A stretch of DNA of 64,000 bases. Origin: Symbiodinium sp. CCMP2592. Lineage: Eukaryota; Sar; Dinophyceae; Suessiales; Symbiodiniaceae. Below the pieces are notes generated by a model. The model ran no database searches, was not told where the DNA came from, and was given only the letters and a program-made list of their open reading frames with translations. A program made the translations under genes and the position numbers. Shown piece by piece: positions 21,901 to 33,900 of the stretch. Each line of letters starts with the position of its first letter. Position 1 is the stretch's first letter. Where the stretch lies: contig CAJNDT010001291.1 in NCBI GenBank assembly GCA_905221615.1, positions 186,001-250,000 of the forward strand, in the 5' to 3' direction.

Positions 21901-24900
21901 AACTGCTACGGCGTGGAGCTGTGGATTGCGCGGGGCCCTGATTGGCCCATGCACTCGTTCTCCGTCGGGCATGCCGATCCCTGTAGGCTGATTGGTTCTT
22001 TGGAGTTCTCGGGGATGGTGCTGAGTGTTTTTGTTGGCCATGGGCCACATCGAGCACACCCGTCGCAGACCAAGCAAGCTTGGTGGGCCGAGTCTTTGAG
22101 ACTTTGCAGAAACTTCACAGGGCCACCCGACTGGATTGTTCTCGTGGACGGCAATTGCCGGGTTGGCTCCGAAGTCTCGTCTTTCGTTGGCGGACACCAA
22201 CCTGATCTTGAGGATGAGTCAGGTGCTGCATTCCATGAACTGCTGCAACAGTTGAAAGTTTGGCTGCCTAGCACATTTGCTTTTAGCATGCAAGGTGGAG
22301 GAGGCACTTAGTTGCAGCCCATGACTAAGTGTCTCCAGCGATGTGATTTTGTCGGCCTACCGTGCAGCTGGACTGCTTGGGGAGTGCAAGCCTACGTTGA
22401 CCCGGGCATCTCCTCGGGGCATCGTACTCCCGATCATTTTGCAGCTGTCGTTGAGTGTCACATAGTCTTGCAGCGTCCAAGTGGAGATAAGAAGGTTAGG
22501 CGCATTGACCCGGCGGCTGTTCGCGACCCCCAGAACCACCAGAAAATTTCCGGCATTTTGCGAGCTGCGCCTCAGGTACCCTGGGAGGCCAATGTGAACG
22601 ATCATGCTGCAGTGCTCGTGGAGTATTTGTATGATTCTTTAGCCAGTGCCTTCCCTTTGAGTGCCCGTAGAATGCGCCGATCCTTTTTCTCTGAGGAGGT
22701 TGCCGAGTTGCATGCGCTAGTAGCCAGACTGCGCCGTGCCGTGCGCGGTCGCGCAACCGCACTTCGTTTGGCGCGGCTGCGATGCGCTTTCCTCTCGTGG
22801 TGTCGAGGCGGTACCTTTGCCGATCTCTTCTTCACAGGCTGGACCTTGCGTTTGCAGGCGGCTCTTGATGTTTTGACGGAACGCTTGTCAGCTGCGGGTA
22901 AGCTCTTGAAGAGGTTGTGCCGCCGCGACAAGCGCGAACACGTCGACACACTTGCAGATGATGTTGCCAAAGCGCCAGCAGGCGAGGTGCATGTTGCTTT
23001 GAAGCGGTTGCTGCGCCCGCGGAAGTTCCGCCGGCAAGGGCATCAGCCCTTGCCAAAACTCAAAAAGAAGTCCGGCGGGATTTGCTCTTCTCAGGCCGAG
23101 ATCAACTCGGAGTGGCGACGGCACTTTGCTGAGTTGGAAGGCGGGGTCGTTGTCTCGCCCGAGGACTTGGTTGCCTATGGCCTGCAGCAACAATCCGTGG
23201 CTGAGCCGATTGAGGCCTTGAAACATGATGAAGTCCCCGATCTGGTTACCCTTTCGTGCCACTTTCGCAGCGTGTCGCCCAACAAGGCATGCGGACCTGA
23301 TTGGATGCCTCCAGCCATTTGTCGGGCCTTCGCGTGCCAGATGTCGGTCTTGTTCTATCCCGTGCTGTTGAAAACCTTGGTGTATGCAGCAGAGCCAGTA
23401 GGCATGAAAGGCGGCACTTTGTGCAGAATACCGAAGCCAGGAGCTCCTGACCCTGCCGCCGTCACGGCGCAACGCGCCATCCTCGTTCAATCCGTGCTTG
23501 AGCGTGTGCTGCACAAAGCGGTCCGAGGGTTGGTAGTTTCGGAGTGGGACCGCCGCGCCTCTGACCTCACCATTGGAGGACGTAAGGGCCGCAGTTATGT
23601 CTTGGGGTTTTTCTGTACACGAGCCTTCCTTGAATACACGCGACGGAAATCAATTCCGGCGGCGATCCTGTTCATGGACATCAGTTCGGCGTACTATTCT
23701 GTCATTCGGGAGCTAATAACCGGCGGACAACTCGACAACGCCACTGTCGTGGAAATTGCTGCGTCGCTTTCGCTGGCCCCTGAGGATCTTCAGGTTCTGC
23801 AAGCGCATGTTGCAGAAGAGCCTTTGCTATGCGGTGCTGAAGCCGGGCCCCTCTTGGCGGCGCTGGCTCATGAACTTCACAGCGGCACCTGGTTTCTTAT
23901 GAACCAGGATAACGCCTCGGTGCACACGCGTCGGGGTACCAGGCCCGGCAGTATAGTCTCGCAGATGCCCTTTACGGGCTCCTCTTTGCCAAAGTTTTGG
24001 AGCGACGAGGGGATTTTGCTGAGGCTGGTTGGAAGCCACAGATCCCGTGGAATGGGAAAAGAGACTTGCGGCCGTATGACGGTCGCGCCGCGCCACAGAA
24101 GGCTGTCACGGTCCAAGATCTCATTTATGCTGACGATTTGGCCACGTGTATCGTGGCGTCCAAGGCTGCTTGTCTCCCGGTTGCAGTCCGCAGCGTTGCT
24201 AGTGAGTCGATCGATGTATTGGCTGGCCATGGCCTGCGGGCCAATGTTGGACCTAAGAAGACAGCTGCCCTGCTCTCCCCAGTCGGAGAGGGATCCAAAG
24301 AGGTCAGGAGGCAGGTTTTTTCCAGGGATGGTGGCCGTCTTGCCGTCTTGCGTGAACAAGGTCCCGGAGTGTGGTTGCAGGCTGTGTCTCATTACAGGCA
24401 TCTAGGATCATGCATTTCCTTTGACGGCAGTATGGCGGCGGAGATCAGGGCTCGGCTGCAGTCGGCAAGGGGGAACTTCCTTGAGGGGAAGCGCGATGTG
24501 TTCTGCAGCCCGCGCATCCATTTGCAGCGGCGCGTGGGGCTGTTTCGGACTCACGTCCTTTCTTCCTTGTTTGCGGGTAGTGGCGGATGGCCGCTCTTGT
24601 GTAAGAAAGGATGGAGCTTACTCGAAACGGGCTACTACCGAATGCTGAGGCAGATGCTCCGCATTCCGCGGGAGCATGATCAGAACTGGACCTACGAGCA
24701 GATTGCCTCGGCCGCCGGGCTTCCGGGTCTGGAAGGGCTCCTTGCCCTGGAGCGGCTGCGATTCCTTGCCCAGTTGGTCCGGAGCGGTCCGGACGCGGCT
24801 TTTGCGCTTTTGCAGCAGGCCCCAGGGTCACTGCGAGCCCTGAGCACTGCTGAGGCTTGGCTGCTGGCTGCCGTTGGCACCGTTGGTAGTCCAGGCAGCT

Positions 24901-27900
24901 TTGACACACATTGGCAAGAGTGGTGTGCCATCATGAGCCAGACCGGAAGATGGAAGGGTTTGCTTCGTCGGGCAGAACAGTGGCATGTTCGCCGCATTAG
25001 TGCTCTGGCAAGTTATCAGACTTTTGTTCGGGCCCACTGGGACCATGCTCCAAGGGAGACAGTTGCGGTTGACCGTGTCCAACATGCGTGCCTGTTGTGC
25101 AAGGTGGCCTTCAACGACTGTCATGCGTGGGCCGCTCATGCTGCCAAAGTCCATAAGTTTCGATCTCGAGCCAGACGGTTTGCGCTCGGAGGCCGTTGCC
25201 AGGCCTGCGCAATGACATTCTCCAACAACTTGCAGTACAGGAGGCATTTACAGGTTTCTTTGATATGTTGTCAGGCCATCGAGTGCGGGTTTTCGGGGTT
25301 GTTTGATGTTGTTGCGCTTCAGCGGGAGCATTTGCAAGGGCCTGCCACGGCCGGCGTTGGCCCTGGACATCTCCCGCCTGTGGAACCGGCGGTGTGCACG
25401 CAGACTCCAGGAGCGGCAGTGGGACTCGACTGAGCAGGCTTTCGATGAGGTAGTCTCTGTTATTGAGCCCCTGCCGGTTTTGCGCAACACAGTGACCAAA
25501 TGGATCCAGGGCATTCCCGTTGGTTGCGAGAAGACGCTGGCAGAGGACGTGTTGCTTGGTCTGCAGGCCGATCTTTGGTGCACAGCTGCCTCCAATGCGC
25601 CGAGAGATAAGCACGACCAAGCTTTCAGTTTTCGCCCCCAGCATGTCCCGTTCCCTTGTGCCTGTCACTCTGCAGAGGGATTACACCTCGTGATTGGCCA
25701 TGTCACGCTGCCAGCAGATACGGCGAATGGATGCATTGTGCGAGCTGATTTTCATGCGGCCCCGCCTGAGAGTAGAGGGTTTGTAAGGGTTTCCCTAAGA
25801 ATTCCCTCCCCTCCTCTCCCGTGCAGGACCTTGTGGGAGCCTTGCTCTTGCACCCTGAGAGCATTCGGTGCTTATCGGCAGTGGCTGGACTGCACCTTAG
25901 CCTGGATTTCGTTCTCGATTCGCCTCTGCAGGCTTGGCTTGCCTTGCCACGTCGACTGTGATTTTCCCAGGAGTTTAGGTGACGAGTTCGCCAGTTGGCT
26001 GGAAGAGTCTGCCCGACTGACGCCTGAACCGTCACCGCTGTGTCTCTGTTTCACTTGAATTTGTCTTGCAAGAGGTACGCTCTCGGAGAGCTTTGCACCT
26101 TCCGAAATAAAAATAAAATACTACTTGGGGGGGAGTTGCTTACTTTTAGAAGTACAGTATAATATGCCCCAAACCCTAGTCTAATTATAAAGGCCCCTAC
26201 ATTAGAGGCTTCGTGTTTTGGTGTTCGGGGCTTAGCTACTGAGACGAAATTCCTGGGGTGTTGCGCTTATGGAGTACATCGCACCATCCCGAACCTGACA
26301 TCCCGTTCAGCACGGTGTGGGTTTAGTACAGCGCATTTGCCCCGCAATCCACATGCCAAGCCTGCAACCTGAAACCTTGACCAGAGCTCCCCACTACCCT
26401 CTATCCGGCTTTCAAATCTACTGAAGACTATGATCTTCCTACGGTACCTTTCCCCACTACAACGGGCTACAATTCATGCAAGATTCCTTTACCCATCATG
26501 GAGTGCTAGGCTAGAACACATGAACATGTGTTAGACGTACCTCGCACGGGGTCTTGTGGCACTCTGGATTTATTCCCCCCCCCCGACAGCTCCGTACTTT
26601 GGGACACCAAGTCTTGATGGCTGGTTCAACAGCCCTTGGATGTTAAGCACCCGAAGGTGTAGAGTCTTCTCATAAACTCTTGACCCTGAATCGTACCCCC
26701 TGAACATTCTTCTTCACTTTTTGAGAATTGCCCGAAAGGTTCCGTACAGGTAGCTTTCTGTGAGGCACTTATGTACCCTCGTACCTTCATCTAGTTAGAG
26801 TTGGCCCGTGGGTTTGAGTTTACTATTCCCTCAGACGCACTCCTCGTACGGTCTCTGGGAAGAATATGTAATCAGGGAGCCCGATGCCCCATAATTTGAT
26901 GGAACTACAGCCCTAAACTCCTAAACCCCTGAACCCCTAAGCCCTAAACCCTAAACCGTGTTTATTCAAACATGGTTTACCGTATCCTGCGCGCCTCCGA
27001 AAGTTCCTCGCAACGTGATGCTGTTCTCATACGGAAGACCTTAAATTAAGGGCTTTAGGCCAGGACGCCCCACAGGCCCTTTCATAGAGCTCTTACGGTC
27101 CTTAATAGTGGGTAATTGGGGTGAATTGGAGGGTAGTTGGGGGTCCAGTGGGCTTCTTAGTGTAACTAATACTTATGCAGAGTCACAGGTATTGTGGACG
27201 TAAAGTTATCGTTAAGTACTTGTAACTAAGCTGATGACCTCCTTGCCAGGCCCCCTAAACCCTATAAACCCTAAACGATCGTTTTAACTGCGCCTGCAGT
27301 AGGGATGGGATGCGTGTTTGACGGCCGAGTTTGAACTCACAGACCCAGACAAAGTCAATCTCAACCGCCCCAGCGTGGTTTTGAGATTTGGGGTTTAGAG
27401 TTCAATATGGGTGTAGGGTTTAGGGTTGTCGGCATAGGGCAGCGCTAGTTAACAGTAGCAAGCCCGGGTGGGCGCTGTCTCAACAGCTTCGATAGTCGAC
27501 ATGGGCGATCGGCTCGGATGCTGATTGCATAGCGGCACCCCGCTATGCCCTAAACCCCTAAACCCTCAACTCTTAAGCCTTACTTAGAGGGATGCCAGCA
27601 ACCCTAAACGCCTTGATTGAAGGAACAAGCCGCAATTCACACGAGGATCTTTGTGATTCGACGATACGAACCTTCGTTCTTCAAACCCTGCAGCACGTAT
27701 GTCCTGAACCCAACCCCTTGACCCTGACGGAAGCCCTGACACCCACAAAACCCTGAATTCCTGATGATAACACCGAAGCCTGAGCTCCGGAGCCGTAACA
27801 TAGGAGCCTAAATAATTACCAATACTATGTCGTTGGTTCCTTATTATAAGTACAGTATATAATGTGCCCCCAAACCCTTTTCTAACTATTGAGGCCCCCA

Positions 27901-30900
27901 TATTAGTCAACTGCTGTGCTTAAGGAACGTATCGGTGATCTTGGCGCGCGCCACGCACATCGACCGTCTTCGGAAGCGTGTCTCCTCTGCCTAGATGCTA
28001 TGTAGCCTAGCTCTAGTACCCCACCCATATATCCTAACTCTTTAGTGTAAGGTCGTAACCAGTCTTGTACTCCTATACCAAGACAAGGCCCCTATACCAA
28101 TGCCTGGTTAACAATCAGGCCTTGTAAATTTTAGATCAAGCCCTTAAACTACACTAAACTGTCAGGCTTTTCAGGACTGTTTTACTCTTCCTTGTTTTGG
28201 CTTATGGTTTCTGTTTGGGGGGATTTCCACACATCTCTTCATTGCTGACCTTCTAACCACAGGGACCATACACACTACCATTACGGAGTTAGATCCCAAA
28301 AGACCATCCTCGTAATGGTTTTGGGGGCGTAAGTCCATAATGGCAGTATATATGGGTGGTTGTCAAAATTGTGGTACCTTTTCGGGTCCCTTATATCGTA
28401 CGGCACCTAATATTTAGGGTACCCCAAATAGGGACCATAATTTTGGCAACCACCCATATGAACCCTCTTGGAGAGCAATGCATCCTCGAAGATGCTGCAA
28501 GGGCTCAAACGCAAAAAGTTCCTGGCCACTGAGCCCCTCAGTCTTGTAGACCTTTTTCGTCGACCTGAACCTCTCCAGGCTGAATGTAGGGTTTAGGATT
28601 TAGGGTTTAGAGTTTAAAAGGTTTAGGATTTAGGGTTTAAAGGGTTTAGGGTTTAAAGGGTTACTGGTTTAGGGTTTAAAGGGTTTAGTGTTTACGGTTT
28701 ATAAGGCCTATGGTGATGTGCATGAGCCTAGAGAGTTGTTGTTTAAGGTTCCCAGATCAGAGGCCAATACCCCTTAATTAAGGAATATAGCTTAAATCTC
28801 AATACGAAGCCCCATATCATTTAAGCCATATTCCTTAATTAAGGGGTGTTGGGCTCTCTGGGTTTGGGGTTGGTGGCGTTTAGGACCCCATGCTGACTCT
28901 ATCGAACCAAGAGTAGGGTGTACCATGTGCCGAAAAGCCCACTGGTAGGTCTGGTACTAGAGCTTGGGGCGTTGTGTTTATTCGGGCTTGTGGTTTTGGC
29001 ATTGACGTGCTGAGGGGTGGCCTATGTGGGTGACTCCGCTTCCGGGGAGCTGGAGTACGATGAGTGCCTTGGTTAGGTTTTAATTGGGGCTCAGAGTTTA
29101 TGGGGTGTACGTGCTTAGGGTTTTCAGGGCTTTAGGACGCTAGGGCCTACCTTAACCCGGAATAACCTACCTTTTTAAGGACTTATATAAGGAAATCATA
29201 ATAAGGAAACCTAAAAAGGTAGGATATTCAGGGTTAAGGTAGGGCTTATAGGGTTTTAGGGTTAACGGCGGTCGGTTTGCTGTTGACTCCGGGTCTTCCG
29301 GAAACTTTACTTTCCAACACCCATTACCCAGTCTCGGTCAACCAAGAATCGCGAAACCTTATCCCTAAACCCCAATTGATCTTCACCTTGACCGCCCAAC
29401 TACCCTTTATTCTCCAAATACCCACTATTAGGGACCATGAGCCTTATGGCTCTATTACAGGGCCCTTGGGGGGGTCCTGGCAAGGTTCGGAACGGTTTGT
29501 GCTTGTGTGTTGGGTTTGAGGCCGGAGGGTGCGCCTTAGGACCCTCCCGGCCCCAAATTTTCAGAAGCTCCCATATGGGTGGTTGTCAAGCTTATGGTCC
29601 CTCAACTATACCCTCTATTATAGTACGGCACCTAATATTTAGGGTACCCAAAAAGGGATCATCATTTTGACAACCACCCATATACATCCCCTCACTTAGT
29701 GGGTTGCTAAAAGGGATCCTCAAGGATTGGCCCGGGCATATGACTCCAAGAGGGTCTCCGAAGCATCGGCGGTCGATGGCCCTCCCAACCCCATGCAGAC
29801 ATAGTATAGGGGCCTTCCTACAATTACCTATACTATTTGGGGTGCTCCTGATTATAAGCATCGTATAATGGGCCCCAATTTGTAAGGCCGCATTAAGGCC
29901 CAAATATATCGAGCCTGTTATCTAGAGAAGTACGCTGAGAAGCTCACCTGAAGTCTTGGGTTTGGAACCTTAAACCCTGCACGACCGAAGCACCTAAATG
30001 TAAGTCCCAACACTTGCCCGTTACACCAGCCCCTCCACAACCCTACACCCTACACCGCAAGCCCTAAACTTTCAGCTCCCTAAACCCTAGTACCCCTAAG
30101 CTCTAAACTCCCGAAACCCTAAACCCTAATTAAGCCCCTAAACCCCTAAACCCGACCCACGTCGAGCCGCTCAGGTTGGTTTTAGCCACAGGGAGCTCCC
30201 CCTTCGTCCCTCCTGTACCTGGCTTGAAGACTTCAACACCGGGCGTCTTCACGTACAGGACTGCCCGCTCTGAAATCTCATCTGACATTGGGGTCAGGGT
30301 TTAGTGATTGGGGTTTATGGTTTCGATATTCCGAGGCTCTTCAGATGTCATTAACTTCTTGTATGATCTACATCTTTCCAGCCGTTCTACAATCGCCAGT
30401 CCCAGATCGTCTCCACTCTACACGGTGATCTTGTACCGTTTGTTCTGAAGCCTGGAACCTCCCTGTCGGCTTTGAGCCTCGGAACGCTAGACCCCGTAAT
30501 CCTTCGGGTCTCAAATGCTGTCGGGAGGCTTGTGTAAAGCCACCAAGACCCAAGACGTATCGGTAGATCCCTGTTGTATATAATGGTGCCTTACTATGTT
30601 GGGTACTTGAATTGGGACCCTAATTTAGAGAACTACCCATATCCTAAGACACCTTGACGACAAGAAACAAACGGTGCTACCGTTTCTTGCGTGAGAAGTC
30701 CTTTCTCCCGTTGTGGGAGTTCAGAAGCTTTCATGACAGTGTAGTCTTAAACCACATAAACCCCAAAAGTCGGACACGGAATATGAAGTCTTTAAGAAGG
30801 TTAGTTTGACCCTGAACCCCAAGGTCTTAATCCCGAACCCTAACTTCCAGTGCTATGAGCCCTCACAAAAAGAAACAAAAGTGTGACACAGGACTATTGA

Positions 30901-33900
30901 GGACATGGATGCAATCATCGCCAGGCAAGTGAGGGTTTTGAGTTCGAGATTGAGTCTGAGGGTGTAGAACTCCGAAACCCTTAAAACCTAAACCCTAAGG
31001 GAACTTTTAAAGGTTCGCTGAAAGGTTCCTTGCAGGCTTCCTTGAAAGTAGCCCATTAAGGGTTGATGGAAGGGTTGATTTGCCGTGTTCCTTTCAAGGA
31101 AGCCTCAGAGGGGTGGGCTACTTCAACTTCCACGGAGCCCATAAGCGTTCCTTCAGGGGTTCCCTTTAAGTGTTCCTGGAACCCTTTAAGGATCCCTTAA
31201 AGGAACCCTTTAGGTGTCGTTTAAATGAACCTTAGGAGCCCTTCATGGGCATCTTCAAAGGCTCCTTTAAAGGAGCCCTGCAAGGAAGCCCTTAGGGTTC
31301 CCTCTAAGGTTCCCTTTAAAGGAACCCTCAAAAAGCAGTAAACCCCAAACCCTAAACCCTAACCCTAAACCCAAAACCCAAGGACATCCTCAAAAAGCGC
31401 CGGTGCCCTTTCCGCCCAGCTCCCAAAACCCTAAACCCTTGTAGTACCCCTATAGATCCCTTCGATGGACCCATAACCCCCTATGGTTACTAAGTCCCAT
31501 GATCCTCTAAGTAGACTCTATACCCTAAACCCTATAGATCCCTTTAAGGAACCCTATAGATCCCTTTAAGGAACCCTATAGCTCCCTTTAAGGAACCCTA
31601 TAGCTCCCTTTAAGGAACCCTATAGATCCCTTTAAGGAACCCTATAGAGATCCCTTTAAGGAACCCTATAGATCCCTTTAAGGAACCCTTTTTGTCCCTT
31701 TGAGGAACCCTATAGATCCCCTTAAGGAGCCATGTTCCTCTAAGTACGGGAGCCCAGGTCCCAAGGCCGGCGCCGCGCCGCCGTCATCGGCGGAGGCCTC
31801 CTGGGCCTCGAGGCCGCCAAGGCGCTCTCGGGATCTCTAGGGATCCTTTAAGGGATCTATAGGGATCCTTTAAGGGATCCTTTAGGGATCTATAGGGATC
31901 CTTTAAGGGATCCTTTGGGGATCTCTAGGGATCCTTTAAGGGATCTCTAGGGATCCTTTAAGGGATCCTTTGGGGATCTCTAGGGATCCTTTAAGGGATC
32001 CTTTGGGGATCTCTAGGGATCCTTTAAGGGATCTCTAGGGATCCTTTAAGGGATCCTTTGGGGATCTCTAGGGATCATTTAAGGGATCCTTTGGGGATCT
32101 CTAGGGATCCTTTAAGGGATCTCTAGGGATCCTTTAAGGGATCCTTTGGGGATCTCTAGGGATCATATAAGGGATCCTTTAGGGATCGATAGGGATCCTT
32201 TAAGGGATCCTTTAGGGATCCCTAGGGATCCTTTAAGGGATCTCTAGGGATCCTTTAAGGGATCCTTTGGGGATCTCTAGGGATCCTTTAAGGGATCCTT
32301 TAGGGATCTCTAGGGATCCTTTAAGGGATCTCTAGGGATCCTTTAAGGGATCCTTTGGGGATCTCTAGGGATCATTTAAGGGATCCTTTAGGGATCGATA
32401 GGGATCCTTTGGGGATCTCTAGGGATCCTTTAAGGGATCCTTTAGGGATCCTTTAAGGGATCCTTTAGGGATCTCTAGGGATCCTTTGAGGGATCCTACA
32501 GGGATACGATAGTATAGGGATCCTTTAAGGGATCCTCTAGGGGATCTGTCGGGATCCTTTAAGGGCTGCTATAAGGGATCTATGGGGTTTGGGGATTTCG
32601 GGAACTCTCATTTGGGTTCGGAGTTGAGGGGTTGGGGTTTAGGGTTTGGGGTTTAGCATATTGCTTTAACTCAAAGGGTTTAAGGTTTAGTCAAAGGGTT
32701 GGGGTTTCTTTGGTAGGACTTGCTAGTATGGTTTGGACAGGGACCCCCCACTTGGACCCTGTGGGTAAGGTATGCTTCTAGGATTCTTTGAGGAATCCTT
32801 CAGGGGATCTCAGGGGATGATTCTAGGGTTCTTTAAGGGGTCCTTTAGGGGATCTCTAGGGATGATTCTAGGGTTCTTTAAGGGGTCCTTTAGGGGATCT
32901 CTAGGATGATTCTAGGGTTCTTTCAGGGTTCTGTAATGAAGGGCCTGTCAAGGATTGAGAGTTTAGGTTACAGTGTTGGGGTTCTACGAAGGGGTTACGG
33001 TGCAGGTCAAGATTCAGAGTGCCAGGTTTAGGGGTTAAGAGTTTGATTTATGGTCTTGGGATGGGTTTGGGTTTTTTGGTAGGGTTTATGGTCTATTGCC
33101 TTTAGGTTGCGGGTTAAGGGGTTACAGTTTCACCGTTATTTGGGGTTTTCTTTAGTGGAGCTAGGGTCCAGGGCTTCCCTGAACCTTGTAAAACCGTTTT
33201 CAAACTCCTTATGTGGATTACGGTTTAACGTGGTGATGACGGTGATGGTGAAACATGTTCGGTCAGATTGGTTATGCAGCGTTCAATGTTGATGTCCAGG
33301 GCAGGCAGCCCAGATACTCTTGAGAACGAGACCGAAGCTCCAACCCCCATATGGGAGCTTCTGAAAACAGGGGACCTGGATATAGTACCCTAAATAGTAG
33401 GATTCTTATTATAAGGACCCTAAAACAAGGTACCCCTAATTATCGGAAACCCATATGTGTTCAGGGCTTAACAGGAATCATTAACAAATGCAGGAAAATC
33501 CAGCCGGGATGCCCTTAAGCCTAGATCCTGAAACCTAAACGTAAACCCATCAATTGGACAAACCATGTAACCCTAAACCCAAGCTCCCTTAAAAAAGCAA
33601 TACTTACTAAGTCCTACGAACCCTAAACCCCAAACCTTCAACCCCAAACCGTACTTTGTTGGTACCTGGAGCCGTAGGGAATGCTGGAGCCGTAAGGAAT
33701 GCAAGTTATATCTACTTATCACGGTACTTTAAATGTGTACTTAGTGTACTTACTAAGTCCTACGATCCTCCTAGTAGGGAATGAAAGATGGAAACCGAGA
33801 GGCGCTCTTGGACCTGAAGATGAAGGTTACTGCAGCTTGGACCCGGCAAGCTCTTCAGCCCGGCCCCCCACCTTAACAAACCAACAAGGTATATACTTAC

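Larger units (their letters stand above)
15181..26058 (+). pseudogene. LINE ORF2 polyprotein, broken by frameshifts and a stop
   Basis: It starts at ATG 15181, overlapping the ORF1 TGA, and would be about 3,620 codons. The frame breaks near 18595 (frame 1 to 2), 18700 (2 to 3), 19315 (3 to 2), 20440 (2 to 1), 23958 (1 to 3) and 25270-25430 (3 to 1). TAG 22309 lies inside the endonuclease. Residues 1 to about 1,900 match no family I recognise and hold hydrophobic, membrane-like segments near 15630-15700, 15886-15950, 19900-19980 and 20240-20320. Then follow RNase H, endonuclease, RT and zinc fingers. The final 250 codons (25.3-26.06 kb) are unassigned. Each break looks like a small indel; sequencing error cannot be excluded. 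Confidence 0.85.
13701..26116 (+). mobile_element. 12.4-kb non-LTR retrotransposon (LINE), near full length
   Basis: Bounded by 11-bp direct repeats and ending in an A-rich aataaaaataaaa tail, the signature of target-primed reverse transcription. It has a 251-bp 5' leader, ORF1 (13952-15184), ORF2 (15181-26058) and a 58-bp 3' tail. ORF2 carries RNase H, then apurinic-type endonuclease, then reverse transcriptase, then C2H2-like zinc fingers. It lies sense-oriented in intron 4 of the reductase gene, inside an older TIR element. A few frameshifts and one stop make this copy non-autonomous. GC content and codon-like composition differ sharply from the flanking AT-rich repeats. Confidence 0.95.

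Noticed and set aside
22312-24405. Independent gene starting at 22312
   Set aside because: The first codon is TTG directly after TAG in the same frame; it is the continuation of LINE ORF2.
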